From NCBI RefSeq assembly GCF_014648695.1, contig NZ_BMRP01000006.1, forward strand, positions 191,174 to 243,514: a DNA stretch of 52,341 nt, read 5' to 3'. Each line of letters begins with the position of its first letter. Position 1 is the first letter of the stretch. The notes below the pieces were generated by a model. The model was not told the DNA's origin, did not search any database, and was given only the letters and a program-made list of their open reading frames with translations. The stretch comes from Streptomyces albospinus. GTDB lineage: Bacteria > Actinomycetota > Actinomycetes > Streptomycetales > Streptomycetaceae. The position numbers and the translations under genes are program-made. Below, piece after piece: positions 28,889 to 38,180 of the stretch.

Positions 28889-29905
28889 TTACGACTCCGC
28901 CAGGATCTGTCCGACGTAACGTGCCACTGCGCGTACCGCTCCCATCGTTCCGGGGTAGTCCATGCGGGTCGGTCCGACCACGCCCATTTTTGCGACGGCC
29001 TCGTCGCCCGAACCGTAGCCGACGGCGACGACCGAGGTGGACGTCAGGCCCTCATGGGCATTCTCATGCCCGATACGTACGGTCATGCCCGAGTCCTTGG
29101 CCTCCCCGAGCAGCTTGAGCAGCACCACATGCTCCTCAAGGGCTTCCAGCACCGGCCGGATGGTCAGTGGGAAATCATGCCCGAAGCGCGTGAGATTGGC
29201 GGTACCGCCGATCATCAGCCGCTCTTCGGTCTCCTCCACCAGAGTCTCCAGCAACACCGACAGTACTGTCGAGACCGTGCCGCGGTCGTCCTGCTCGAAC
29301 GACTCCGGGAGATCCTGCACCAGCTGCGGCACGTCCGTGAACCGCCGCCCGACGACCCGGCTGTTGAGCCGGGCCCGCAGGTCCGCCAGGGACATCTCGC
29401 CGAACGGCGACTGACAGTCGATCAGCCGCTGCTCGACCCGTCCGGTGTCCGTGATCAGCACCAGCATCAGCCGCGCCGGGGCCAGCGCCAGCAGCTCGAC
29501 GTGCCGGACCGTGGACCGCGTCAGGGACGGGTACTGCACGACCGCGACCTGCCGGGTCAGCTGCGCCAGCAGCCGGACCGTGCGGCCGACCACGTCGTCG
29601 AGGTCGACGGCGCCGTCCAGGAAATTCTGGATGGCCCGCCGCTCCGGGCTGGACAGCGGCTTGACGCCGGCCAGCTTGTCGACGAAGAGGCGGTATCCCT
29701 TGTCGGTCGGGATCCGCCCGGCGCTGGTGTGCGGCTGGGCGATGAAACCCTCGTCCTCCAGGGCGGCCATGTCGTTGCGCACGGTGGCCGGGGAGACCCC
29801 GAGCTTGTGGCGCTCGGTGAGCGCCTTGGAGCCGACCGGTTCCTCCGTGCCGACGTAGTCCTGGACGATGGCGCGCAGCACCTCGAGCCTGCGTTCACTG
29901 AGCAT
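28889..29905 (-). CDS. hrcA: Heat-inducible transcription repressor HrcA
   Basis: A repressor of 338 residues. It has an N-terminal winged helix ([27 protein letters not shown] with [13 protein letters not shown]), followed by the GAF-like domain of the family. HrcA binds CIRCE operators and depends on GroEL for activity. The ATG at 29905 has GGAGG about 9 bases upstream. A perfect CIRCE element lies at 29951-29977 in its own promoter, so it is autoregulated and also controls dnaJ downstream. Confidence 0.97.
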   Translation of the reverse strand: MLSERRLEVLRAIVQDYVGTEEPVGSKALTERHKLGVSPATVRNDMAALEDEGFIAQPHTSAGRIPTDKGYRLFVDKLAGVKPLSSPERRAIQNFLDGAVDLDDVVGRTVRLLAQLTRQVAVVQYPSLTRSTVRHVELLALAPARLMLVLITDTGRVEQRLIDCQSPFGEMSLADLRARLNSRVVGRRFTDVPQLVQDLPESFEQDDRGTVSTVLSVLLETLVEETEERLMIGGTANLTRFGHDFPLTIRPVLEALEEHVVLLKLLGEAKDSGMTVRIGHENAHEGLTSTSVVAVGYGSGDEAVAKMGVVGPTRMDYPGTMGAVRAVARYVGQILAES

Positions 29906-29950
29906 CCTGCACACCTCCAGTCCGGCCGTTCCGCCGTGTCTCGATCTCTC

Positions 29951-29977
29951 CTGGCACTCACCTGAGCCGAGTGCCAG
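29951..29977. promoter_or_regulatory. CIRCE operator
   Basis: CTGGCACTC (29951-29959), a 9-base spacer, and GAGTGCCAG (29969-29977) form a perfect 9-9-9 inverted repeat matching the HrcA-binding CIRCE architecture. A -10-like TACACT reads on the minus strand at 29986-29991, so transcription would start inside or at the edge of the operator. Confidence 0.95.
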
Positions 29978-30172
29978 ACCCAGTAAGTGTACGGCCGGGT
30001 AGCACGGATGCGGCAAGGGCAGGCGTGGTGGGGACTTACCCGGGACCGCGGACTCCGACCCCCGGCCGGTCCCCGAGCGACCCCCGAGCGCCCCCTGCCC
30101 CACCCCCTGTCCGGGACCCCGGACAGGACCGCCGGACCGGCCGACCGTCGCGCAACGCTATCGCGATGGCGC

Positions 30173-30185
30173 TAGCGTCTCGGTA
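30173..30185 (+). promoter_or_regulatory. Candidate leaderless promoter of MBL-fold gene
   Basis: TAGCGT (30173-30178) is a TANNNT-type -10 followed after 6 bases by the ATG at 30185, with no room for a ribosome site. Confidence 0.45.
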
Positions 30186-30919
30186 TGCGTACTGCATGGG
30201 AAGAGGCAGGCTGGGAGCAGCTCGGTGACGGTGTCGCCCGGCGCCGGATGCCCGGCTGGGACGAAACGATCGGGGTGGTCGCCGGCACCGCCGGGGTCAT
30301 GATCATCGACACCGGCGCCACCCTCCGCGACGGCGCCGAACTGCGCCGCACCGTCCGCGGCGTGCTGGGCCGGGACGTGACACACATCGCACTGACCCAC
30401 GCGCACTTCGACCATGTGCTGGGCACCGCCGCCTTCGCGGGTGTCGAGGTGTTCGGCGCGGCCGGACTGGGCGAGCTGCTGCGGCGGAGCAAGGACGAGC
30501 TCCGGCACTCCGCGATCCGGCACGGCGTCGACCGGGACGCCGCCGCGGAGGCCGCCGACCTGCTGGTCGCGCCGCACCACCACGTCCACGGCGAGCTGAC
30601 CGTCGACCTCGGCGACCGGCAGGTGCTGCTGGCCGACGTCGGCCCCGGCCACACCGCGCACGACCTGGCCGTCCTGGTGCCCGGCCGGCACGGCTCCCCG
30701 GAGATCGTCTTCTGCGGCGACCTGGTCGAGGAGTCGGGCGAGCCGCAGGCCGGGCGGGACGCGCTCCCCCAGCAGTGGCCCGCCGCCCTGGACCGCCTGC
30801 TGGCCCTGGGCGGTGCGGACGCGGTGTACGTGCCCGGCCACGGCGCCGTCGTCGACGCCCGCTTCGTCCGCGCCCAACGCGACGCCCTCGCCGCCCGGTT
30901 CGGCCCCCCGTCGTCCTGA
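30185..30919 (+). CDS. MBL-fold metallo-hydrolase
   Basis: A protein of 244 residues with the MBL zinc motif THAHFDHVLG, a further His in DVGPGHTAHDL, and FCGDLVEESGEP and VYVPGHGAVV later. The N-terminus shows no export signal. It resembles glyoxalase II/quorum-lactonase-like hydrolases, but the substrate cannot be inferred. It is divergent from hrcA and followed on the same strand by DUF3097 and DUF1876 genes, a conserved Streptomyces order. Proximity of a -10-like sequence to the ATG suggests a leaderless message. Confidence 0.88.
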   Translation: MRTAWEEAGWEQLGDGVARRRMPGWDETIGVVAGTAGVMIIDTGATLRDGAELRRTVRGVLGRDVTHIALTHAHFDHVLGTAAFAGVEVFGAAGLGELLRRSKDELRHSAIRHGVDRDAAAEAADLLVAPHHHVHGELTVDLGDRQVLLADVGPGHTAHDLAVLVPGRHGSPEIVFCGDLVEESGEPQAGRDALPQQWPAALDRLLALGGADAVYVPGHGAVVDARFVRAQRDALAARFGPPSS

Positions 30920-30979
30920 GCCGCCGCCCCGCGCCGCCCCTTCGCTTCCGCCGCTCCCCCTCCTTCTCCTCCCGGCCGC

Positions 30980-31036
30980 CCGGTCCGAGTCCGACCGGTC
31001 CGAGTCCGACCGGTCCGACCGGTCCGACCGGTCCGC
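30980..31036 (+). repeat. Short tandem repeat CCGGTCCGA
   Basis: Two 15-base units (CCGGTCCGAGTCCGA at 30980 and 30995) are followed by three 9-base units CCGGTCCGA/C (31010, 31019, 31028). The array ends 31 bases before the DUF3097 start. Confidence 0.9.
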
Positions 31037-31067
31037 CCAGAGAAGTCCGTCGACAGAACAGGCCCTC

Positions 31068-31901
31068 ATGCAGAGCAAGCGCTACAGCCCCGACCTCACT
31101 CCCCCGTGGAAGAAGCAGCAGCCGGCACCCGAAGTGCCCGCCGACCCCGATCTGGTCGTCGAGGAGGTCACCACGGGCTACTGCGGCGCCGTGATCCGCT
31201 GCGAGAAGACCGCCGAGGGTCCGACGGTCACGCTGGAGGACCGGTTCGGCAGGCAGCGGGTCTTCCCGATGGCGCCGCGCGGCTTCCTCCTGGAGGGCAG
31301 GGTCGTCACGCTCGTACGCCCCCGGAGCCGCCCCGCGCCGACCGGTCCGGCGCGGACCGCCTCCGGGTCGCTCGCGGTCCCCGGCGCCCGCGCCCGGGTC
31401 GCGCGGGCCGGCCGCATCTACGTGGAGGGGCGGCACGACGCCGAACTGGTCGAGCGCGTCTGGGGCGACGACCTGCGCATCGAGGGCGTGGTCGTGGAAT
31501 ATCTGGAGGGCATCGACGACCTCCCGGCGATCGTCCGCGCCTTCTCTCCCGGCCCGGACGCCCGGCTCGGCGTCCTGGTCGACCATCTCGTCCCCGGCTC
31601 GAAGGAGTCCCGGATCGCGGCCGAGGTGACCGGCGACCACGCGCTGGTCGTCGGGCACCCGTACATCGACGTCTGGGAGGCCGTGAAGCCGTCCTCGGTG
31701 GGCATTCCGGCGTGGCCGTCCGTGCCGCGCGGCCAGGACTGGAAGACCGGGGTGTGCCGGGCGCTGGGCTGGCCGGAGAACACCGGCGCCGCCTGGCAGC
31801 GGATCCTCTCCCGCGTGCGGTCGTACAAGGACCTGGAGCCGGCTCTGCTGGGGCGCGTCGAGGAGCTGATCGACTTCGTGACGGCCCCGGAGGGGGCTTA
31901 G
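31068..31901 (+). CDS. DUF3097-family protein, Toprim-like core
   Basis: A protein of 277 residues conserved in actinobacteria. After a basic N-terminal part (YSPDLTPPWKK), a small beta-rich domain contains AVIRCEKTAEGPTVTLEDRFGRQRVFP. The centre reads RIYVEGRHDAELVERVWGDDLR, then VVEYLEGIDDLPAIV and LGVLVDHLVPGSKESRIA, a layout resembling the Toprim fold of RNase M5 (an acidic residue in VEGxxD, then an Asp-containing strand). The second metal site is DH, not DxD. Function is not established; an RNA- or DNA-related role is an inference from the fold. The ATG at 31068 has only a weak ribosome site. Confidence 0.85.
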   Translation: MQSKRYSPDLTPPWKKQQPAPEVPADPDLVVEEVTTGYCGAVIRCEKTAEGPTVTLEDRFGRQRVFPMAPRGFLLEGRVVTLVRPRSRPAPTGPARTASGSLAVPGARARVARAGRIYVEGRHDAELVERVWGDDLRIEGVVVEYLEGIDDLPAIVRAFSPGPDARLGVLVDHLVPGSKESRIAAEVTGDHALVVGHPYIDVWEAVKPSSVGIPAWPSVPRGQDWKTGVCRALGWPENTGAAWQRILSRVRSYKDLEPALLGRVEELIDFVTAPEGA

Positions 31902-31975
31902 GCCCGGGCCGGGCCATGTGGTGCGGGGGCGGTGGCGAGCGCACTCTGGTAGCAGCGATTCCGGAGGTGACCGTC

Positions 31976-32251
31976 ATGTTGAAGACCGCTGTCGGATGGC
32001 ATGTCGAGCTGGAATTCGAGGAGGACACCCATCGCACCCGGGCCGCGGCGCTGGTGCGGCTGCCCGACGGGACCGAGGTGCGGTCCCACGGTTATGCCAG
32101 CCGCCACCCCGCCGACGGGAACCAGCCACGGGTCGGCGAGGAGGTCGCGGGCGCGCGGGCGCTCAACGATCTGGCGATGCAGCTGCTGACCAAGGCCCAT
32201 GACGAGATCGACACGGCCTCGGGGCGGCAGTCACGCCCGCTGACCCACTGA
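31976..32251 (+). CDS. DUF1876-family small protein
   Basis: A protein of 91 residues, beginning MLKTAVGWHVELEFEEDTHRTRAAALVRLPDGTEVRSHG, which matches the DUF1876 family of actinobacteria. It ends with a helix ARALNDLAMQLLTKAHDEI. The predicted alpha/beta fold resembles a double-stranded-RNA-binding domain in shape; binding activity is not proven. GGAGG is 9-10 bases upstream of the ATG. The longer frame extending upstream overlaps DUF3097 and is rejected. Confidence 0.88.
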   Translation: MLKTAVGWHVELEFEEDTHRTRAAALVRLPDGTEVRSHGYASRHPADGNQPRVGEEVAGARALNDLAMQLLTKAHDEIDTASGRQSRPLTH

Positions 32252-32390
32252 CCCGCCGTGACCCACGAGCCTGCCGTACTCCGCTGAAGTGCCGTGATCC
32301 GCCGACCCGTTGCCCCGGCAGCCGTCCCGTGGCCCGGCGGCCGGGCGGTCGGGCTGCGCCGGTCCGGGGTGGGCCCGCCGGTCGGTCCGC

Positions 32391-33623
32391 TCAGTCGACC
32401 AGGTCGCGCACCACCGCGTCCGCCAGCAGCCGCCCGCGCAGCGTCAGCACCGCGCGTCCCGCCTCGTACGGGCCGGGCTCCAGGAGCCCGTCGGCCAGCG
32501 CGCGGGCGGCGGCGCGGGCGCCCGCGGGGGCGAGGAGGGACAGCGGGCAGCCGGCGGCGAGGCGGAGCTCCAGGAGGATGCGCTCGACGCGGCGGTCCTC
32601 GGCCGGGAGGACCTCGCGGCCGGCGCCCGGGGAGCGGCCCTCGCCGAGGGCCTGGGCGTAGGCGCCGGGGTGCTTGACGTTCCACCAGCGGACGCCGCCG
32701 ACGTGGCTGTGGGCGCCGGGGCCGGCGCCCCACCAGTCGGCGCCGGTCCAGTACAGCTCGTTGTGGCGGCAGCGGGCGGCCTGCGACGTGGCCCAGTTGG
32801 AGACCTCGTACCAGGTGAAGCCGGCGGCGGTGAGCCGGTCCTCGGCGATCAGATAGCGGTCGGCGTGCACATCGTCGTCGGTCATCGGGATCTCGCCGCG
32901 GCGGATCCGGCGGGCCAGCTGGGTGCCCTCCTCGACGATCAGCGCGTACGCCGAGATGTGGTCGGGGCCGGCGCCGGTGGCCGCGTCCAGGGAGGCCCGC
33001 CAGTCGTCGTCGGTCTCGCCCGGGGTGCCGTAGATCAGGTCGAGGTTGACGTGGTCGAAGCCGGCCGCGCGGGCCTCGGCGACGCAGGCTTCCGGGCGGC
33101 CCGGGGTGTGGGTGCGGTCGAGGATCTTCAGGACGTGCTGCCGGGCGCTCTGCATGCCGAAGGAGACCCGGTTGTAGCCGGCCGCCCGCAGCTCGGCGAG
33201 ATAGCGGGGGTCGACGGACTCCGGGTTGGCCTCGGTGGTGATCTCGGCGCCGGGGGCCAGGCCGAACTCGTCGCGGAGGGCGGCCAGCATCCGGCCGAGG
33301 TCGGCGGCCGGCAGCAGGGTCGGGGTGCCGCCGCCGACGAAGACCGTCTGCACGGGGCGGGGGTCGTCGCCCAGCACCTTGCGGGCGAGGCGGATCTCCT
33401 CGACGACCGTGTCGGCGTAGTTGTCGCGGGAGGCCAGGGCGCCGCCGGAGCCGCGCAGCTCGGTCGCGGTGTAGGTGTTGAAGTCGCAGTAGCCGCAGCG
33501 GGTCGCGCAGTACGGCACGTGCAGGTAGAAGCCGAGGGGCCGGTCGGCGGCGCCGGTCAGTGCATGGCGGGGCAGTGCCCCGTCCTGGGGCATCGGCTCA
33601 CCGTCGGGCAGTGCGGAAGGCAT
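32391..33623 (-). CDS. hemW: Radical SAM heme chaperone HemW
   Basis: A radical SAM protein of 410 residues related to HemN but shorter. The iron-sulfur motif is HVPYCATRCGYCDFN. Further segments include VFVGGGTPTLL, ISFGMQS-like VSFGMQSARQHVL, and GFDHVNLDLIYGTPGETDDDW. The CxxxCxxC lacks the extra fourth Cys of HemN, favouring HemW, a heme insertion factor, over coproporphyrinogen oxidase. The ATG at 33623 (MPSALPDGEP) is the usual start; an ATG at 33632 is three codons upstream. It is downstream of the SpoIIE gene on the same strand. Confidence 0.93.
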   Translation of the reverse strand: MPSALPDGEPMPQDGALPRHALTGAADRPLGFYLHVPYCATRCGYCDFNTYTATELRGSGGALASRDNYADTVVEEIRLARKVLGDDPRPVQTVFVGGGTPTLLPAADLGRMLAALRDEFGLAPGAEITTEANPESVDPRYLAELRAAGYNRVSFGMQSARQHVLKILDRTHTPGRPEACVAEARAAGFDHVNLDLIYGTPGETDDDWRASLDAATGAGPDHISAYALIVEEGTQLARRIRRGEIPMTDDDVHADRYLIAEDRLTAAGFTWYEVSNWATSQAARCRHNELYWTGADWWGAGPGAHSHVGGVRWWNVKHPGAYAQALGEGRSPGAGREVLPAEDRRVERILLELRLAAGCPLSLLAPAGARAAARALADGLLEPGPYEAGRAVLTLRGRLLADAVVRDLVD

Positions 33624-33701
33624 GGAGTCCATTGTCCGTCATGCGGCGGCGGTGCCGGCTGCGCTCCGGCGGCGGCCCTCGTCACACCGCCCGGCCCGCC
33701 C

Positions 33702-35792
33702 TTACGGCACCCCGTTCGCCGCCCCGCGGGCCGCGGCCTGGAGGACCAGCAGCGCCAGGTCGTCGTCGGGCGGCGTCGGCCCGAAGGCGTGGACCGTGCG
33801 CCGGATGTGCTCCGCGATGTCCTCGGCGCCCTGCCCGGCCGCCGCGGCGAGGGCCTGGGCCAGCCCGTCCTCGTCGTCGAACAGCTGCTGTCCCGAGCGG
33901 CGCTCGGTCACCCCGTCGGTGACGCACAGCAGCGTCTCCCCGGGCCGCAGGTCGAACGACTCGCTGACGTACGCGGCGTCCTCGACGACCCCCAGCAGCA
34001 TCTGCGGCGCCGCCACGACCCGGACCGCGCCGTCCGTGCCCAGCACCAGCGGCAGCGGGTGGCCGGCGCTGGCCAGGGTGCAGCGGGCGCCGCCGGAGCC
34101 GCCCCGGTACGGCACGATCTCGCCGTAGAGGAGGGACAGGAAGCGGGCCTGCTCGCCCTCCTCGCGGATCTCGACGGGCGCCTCGGCCCCGGCGCCGGCC
34201 GCCGCCACCGCCGCCGCGACCGCCGCGACCGAGTCCGCGGCCTCCCGCGCCATGGTCTTGTTGAGCCGGTCGAGCACCTCCGCGACCCCGAAGCCGTCCC
34301 GGGCCAGCAGCCGCAGCACCGGCCGGGCGAGGCCGGTGACCGCGGCGGCCTCGGGGCCGCTGCCGCAGACGTCGCCGAGGGCGAAGCACCAGCGGCCGTC
34401 GCCGGCCTCGAAGAGGTCCCAGAAGTCGCCGCCCGCCCAGGCGCCCTCGCGCGGCTCGTAGACCACCGCGGACCGCACGCCGGGCACCTGGGCCCGGCCG
34501 CGGGGCAGCAGCCGCCGCTGGAGGACCTGGCTGATGCGCTCCTGGCGGCTGTAGGCGCGGGCGGTGGCCACCGCGCGGGCGGCCCGGCGGCACAGGTCCT
34601 CGATCAGCGCGACCACCTCGTCGGGGAAGCGCAGCAGCCCGGCCCGGCCGAGCAGCACGGTGCCGAGCCGGCGGCCACCGGCGACCAGCGGGCAGGCCAG
34701 GGCCGCGCCGCCGGGATCGTAGTCGGCCGGTTCGTGCGGCCAGGGCCAGGTCGCCGCGGTGGGCCGGCCGCCGAGGGCCTCCCCGGCGGCGGCGCCCGGC
34801 GGCTGCTTCTCCAGGGCGGTGCGCAGCGCGTCGATCCGGCCCTCGCACATGTGCCAGACGCGGGCCAGCCGCGGCGCGTCGCCGCTCGCCGCCAGGCCAC
34901 GTCCGGGGGCGCCGCCGTCGCCGTCGTGGAGCCACACCGCGCACCAGTCGGCGAGCCGCGGCACGATCAACTGGGCGGCCAGGGAGGCGACTTGGTCGGC
35001 GTCGAGCTGTCCGGAGAGCAGATCGGACGCCTCGGCGAGGAAGGACAGCGCCCCGCTGTCGACGCCGCCCCGGCCCCGGGCCCGGCCGGCGGTGCCGTCG
35101 GGGCCATCGGGGCCGTCGGGCGGGGCGGTGCGGCGGGGCACCGGGGCGAGGAGTTCGGCGGCCCGCAGCCCGCGGCGCAGCAGCGCGTCGTCGACCGCGC
35201 CGTACTCGCTGTACTCGCCGTACGTCCCGAACTCCTCGGCCACCCCTTCGGGCTCCGGCCGTACGCCCTCCGGGACGCCCACGGGCAGCCGGAACCACAC
35301 GGTCTTCATCGCCCGCCGGTAGGTCACGCCCCACGCCTCGGCCACCGCGCTGATCAGCTGGAGCCCGTGGCCGCCGCCCTCGTGGGCGCCGGTGTCCTCG
35401 CGGGCGCGGACCGGCTGGGTGGGGTGCCGGTCGGAGACCTCGACGACCAGGCCGGCGCGCGGCGGCTCCTCGGGGTCCACGCCCGGCGGGGCGTCCGGGA
35501 AGGGCCCCGGCTCCGCGTCCGGGTCGAGCCGGCAGCGCAGTTCGACGGTGGTCCCGGCGTGCACCACCGCGTTTGTCACCAGCTCGCTGACCAGCAGCAC
35601 CGCCTCGTCCGCCAGCCGGTCGGTGAGCCCCTCGGCGCCGGGCAGCCGCTGGGCGGCCCAGTCGGCGAACGCGCCCCGGACGAACTGCCGCGCGGCGGCT
35701 GCGGCCCGCGGGTCGCCGGGCAGACTGGCCCGCAGGGACCGCGTGGCGGCTCCCGCAAGGTCGTTCCGTTCAGACGAAGTTGTCGTCCTCAT
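33702..35792 (-). CDS. SpoIIE-type PP2C phosphatase with ATPase and GAF domains
   Basis: A regulatory protein of 696 residues. The N-terminal part (about 25-180) is a GHKL/HATPase like RsbW, with LVSELVTNAVVHAG (N-box) and GGHGLQLISAVAEAWG. A GAF-like region follows (about 240-400). The C-terminal SpoIIE/PP2C domain has GGDFWDLFEAGDGRWCFALGDVCGSGPEAA, with metal-binding Asps, and LLCVTDGVTERRSGQQLFDD. The combination suggests control of an anti-sigma/anti-anti-sigma system, with both kinase-like and phosphatase modules in one chain. GGGAG lies 8 bases before the ATG at 35792. It has no transmembrane segment. Target partners are not encoded nearby. Confidence 0.92.
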   Translation of the reverse strand: MRTTTSSERNDLAGAATRSLRASLPGDPRAAAAARQFVRGAFADWAAQRLPGAEGLTDRLADEAVLLVSELVTNAVVHAGTTVELRCRLDPDAEPGPFPDAPPGVDPEEPPRAGLVVEVSDRHPTQPVRAREDTGAHEGGGHGLQLISAVAEAWGVTYRRAMKTVWFRLPVGVPEGVRPEPEGVAEEFGTYGEYSEYGAVDDALLRRGLRAAELLAPVPRRTAPPDGPDGPDGTAGRARGRGGVDSGALSFLAEASDLLSGQLDADQVASLAAQLIVPRLADWCAVWLHDGDGGAPGRGLAASGDAPRLARVWHMCEGRIDALRTALEKQPPGAAAGEALGGRPTAATWPWPHEPADYDPGGAALACPLVAGGRRLGTVLLGRAGLLRFPDEVVALIEDLCRRAARAVATARAYSRQERISQVLQRRLLPRGRAQVPGVRSAVVYEPREGAWAGGDFWDLFEAGDGRWCFALGDVCGSGPEAAAVTGLARPVLRLLARDGFGVAEVLDRLNKTMAREAADSVAAVAAAVAAAGAGAEAPVEIREEGEQARFLSLLYGEIVPYRGGSGGARCTLASAGHPLPLVLGTDGAVRVVAAPQMLLGVVEDAAYVSESFDLRPGETLLCVTDGVTERRSGQQLFDDEDGLAQALAAAAGQGAEDIAEHIRRTVHAFGPTPPDDDLALLVLQAAARGAANGVP

Positions 35793-36005
35793 TGAGCAAC
35801 TCCCGAGCAGCTCCCCTACAGCGCCGGATGCGCCAACGCCAGGGTGACAGAACGAGCGCACCCATAAGCGGTGAGTCACGGAAGTGCGTGGTCAGCGCCG
35901 TCAATTCGGCTGACGCGGCACGGTAGTTGACCGACACGCGAAGATACGTGCGAATCAACCTGTATGGACAACTTCACCGGCACCGCCCGCCCGTCCGGAC
36001 ACGGC

Positions 36006-36040
36006 GGTGCGGGGCGGACCCACCCGGCCCGCCCCGCACC
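36006..36040 (-). terminator. Terminator of the acyl-CoA synthetase gene
   Basis: A perfect 12-bp stem (36006-36017 with 36029-36040) with an 11-base loop lies 9 bases after the stop at 36049. Confidence 0.8.
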
Positions 36041-36048
36041 CGCGGCCG

Positions 36049-37935
36049 TTACGCCTCCCGCGACCCGGCGTACATCTCGTCCAGCAGGTCCTTGAACGCC
36101 CGCTCGACCGCCGGCCGCTTGACCTTGAGGCTGGGCGTGACCTCGCCGTGCTCTATGTCCAGATCGCGCGGCAGCAGCCGGAACTTGCGGATCTGCTGCC
36201 AGCGCTGGAGCCCTTCGTTGACCCGCTCCACGTAGCCGTCGATCAGCTCGCGGACCTGGTCGGTGGCGACGACCTCGGCGTACGTCCGGCCGGCCAGCCC
36301 GTGCTCCTCGGCCCAGCCCAGGATCGTCGGCTCGTCGAGCGCGATCAGCGCGGTGCAGAAGTTGCGGTTGGCGCCGTGCACCAGGACGTTGGAGACGAAC
36401 GGGCAGACCGCCTTGAACTGGCCCTCCACCTCCGCCGGCGCGATGTACTTGCCGCCGGACGTCTTGATGAGGTCCTTCTTGCGGTCGGTGATCCGCAGAT
36501 AGCCGTCCGGGGAGAGCTCGCCGATGTCGCCGGTGTGGAACCAGCCGTCCTCCTCCAGGACCTCGGCGGTCTTCTCGGGCAGGCCGTGGTAGCCCTGCAT
36601 GATGCCGGGGCCGCGCAGCAGGATCTCGCCGTCCTCGGCGATCCGCACCTCGGTGCCGGGCAGCGGCTTGCCGACCGTGCCGGTGCGGTACGCCTCGCCG
36701 GGGTTGACGAAGCTGGCGGCGCTGGACTCCGTCAGGCCGTAGCCCTCCAGGATGTGGATGCCGGCGCCGGCGAAGAAGTAGCCGATCTCCGGGGCGAGCG
36801 CGGCCGAGCCGGAGACCGCGGCGCGCAGCCGCCCGCCGAACGCCTCGCGCAGCTTGGCGTACACGAGCGCGTCGGCGACCTTGTGCTTGGCGGCGAGCGC
36901 GAACGGCACCGAGGCGTTGCCCGTGCGCTTGAAGTTGTCCTGGGAGAGCTTGGCGTACTCGCGGGCCACCCCCGCCGCCCACTGGAAGATCTTGTACTTG
37001 GCGGCGCCGCCCGCCCGGGCCTTGGCCGCGACGCCGTTGTAGACCTTCTCGAAGATCCGCGGGACGGCCGCCATGTAGGTCGGCCGCACCGTCGGCAGGT
37101 TCTCGATGATCTTGTCGACCCGGCCGTCCACCGCGATCACCTGGCCGGTGGCGATCTGCCCCGCGGTGAGCACCTTGCCGAAGACGTGCGCGAGCGGCAG
37201 CCAGAGGTACTGCACGTCCTCCGCGGTGACCATCCCGGTCGCCTGGATCGCGCGCGCCATGTACGCCCAGCAGTCGTGCGGCAGCCGCACGCCCTTGGGG
37301 CGGCCGGTGGTGCCCGAGGTGTAGATCAGCGTCGCCAGCTGGTCGGCGCGCAGCGCACCGACCCGCTCCTTGACGCACTCCGGGTGCTCCTCCAGGTAGG
37401 CGGTGCCGCGCTTCTCCAGTTCGGCGAGAGAGACCACCCAGCCCTCGGGGTCGCCCTCGGCGGGCTGTGCGTCGCTCTCGTCGATGACCACGACGTGCGC
37501 CAGCTCGGGCAGCTCGGCGCGCTTCTCGCGGGCCTTGGCGAGCTGGCCGGCGTCCTCCGCGATCAGCACCCGGCTGCCGGAGTCGGCCAGGATGTACGCG
37601 GTCTCCTCGGCGTTGGTGCTGGGGTAGACGGTGGTGGTGGCGGCACCGGAGCAGAGCACCCCGAGGTCGGCGAGGATCCACTCGACCCGGGTGTTGGACG
37701 CCAGCGCCACCCGCTCCTCGGGGCGCACCCCGAGGACGATCAGCCCGGCGGCCATGGCGTAGACCCGCTCGGCGGCAGCGGCCCAGGTCAGCGTCTTCCA
37801 GTCGTCCGGGCCGGCGGAGGAGGACGGCACCGGATAGCGGTACGCCTCGTTGCCGGGCGTGGCCGCGACCCGTTCCAGGAACAGGGTCGCCACCGAAGGC
37901 GGCCGGTTTTCGATCAGCGTGTGGGTGTCCGTCAC
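36049..37935 (-). CDS. fadD: Long-chain fatty-acid-CoA ligase
   Basis: An AMP-forming acyl-CoA synthetase of 628 residues. The ATP/AMP motif is YTSGTTGRPKGV, followed by LPLAHVFGK, the A5-type motif EGYGLTESS, and the C-terminal WFHTGDIGELSPDGYLRITDRKKDLIKTSGGKYIAP. The size fits the FadD15-like group. It activates free fatty acids for beta-oxidation or lipid assembly. The start is set at the GTG at 37935, which has GGAGG 5 bases upstream; an in-frame ATG at 37959 has no ribosome site. An 18-base palindrome upstream (37964-37981) is a likely operator. Confidence 0.94.
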   Translation of the reverse strand: MTDTHTLIENRPPSVATLFLERVAATPGNEAYRYPVPSSSAGPDDWKTLTWAAAAERVYAMAAGLIVLGVRPEERVALASNTRVEWILADLGVLCSGAATTTVYPSTNAEETAYILADSGSRVLIAEDAGQLAKAREKRAELPELAHVVVIDESDAQPAEGDPEGWVVSLAELEKRGTAYLEEHPECVKERVGALRADQLATLIYTSGTTGRPKGVRLPHDCWAYMARAIQATGMVTAEDVQYLWLPLAHVFGKVLTAGQIATGQVIAVDGRVDKIIENLPTVRPTYMAAVPRIFEKVYNGVAAKARAGGAAKYKIFQWAAGVAREYAKLSQDNFKRTGNASVPFALAAKHKVADALVYAKLREAFGGRLRAAVSGSAALAPEIGYFFAGAGIHILEGYGLTESSAASFVNPGEAYRTGTVGKPLPGTEVRIAEDGEILLRGPGIMQGYHGLPEKTAEVLEEDGWFHTGDIGELSPDGYLRITDRKKDLIKTSGGKYIAPAEVEGQFKAVCPFVSNVLVHGANRNFCTALIALDEPTILGWAEEHGLAGRTYAEVVATDQVRELIDGYVERVNEGLQRWQQIRKFRLLPRDLDIEHGEVTPSLKVKRPAVERAFKDLLDEMYAGSREA

Positions 37936-37963
37936 GGCATCCTCCGGGGCCCGCTTCATTGCT

Positions 37964-37981
37964 GGTGACTCGCGAGTAACC
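37964..37981. promoter_or_regulatory. Palindromic operator candidate upstream of fadD
   Basis: GGTGACTCGCGAGTAACC is an inverted repeat with one mismatched pair per half, 29 bases upstream of the GTG start. Its length and symmetry resemble TetR-family operators that control fatty acid genes in actinobacteria. The binding protein is not in the window. Confidence 0.6.
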
Positions 37982-38180
37982 TTTGAGCAGTGATCAGAGT
38001 AGAACGCGTGACGCCGCCACGTAAGGGGCTGCGGCCGAATGGTTCGCGATGTGACCACCGCGATAGGTGTACGTAGCAATCGCATTACCCGGCGGAGAGC
38101 GGCGGCCCGCACCGCAACCGGCACGGCAAAGGGCGCCGGCTCCCGGAGGAACCGACGCCCCGCAGCCGTCCACCGGCCGG

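Noticed and set aside
32310..35795. Open frame of 1161 codons on the plus strand
   Set aside because: It is antisense to hemW and the SpoIIE-type gene and has shadow composition.
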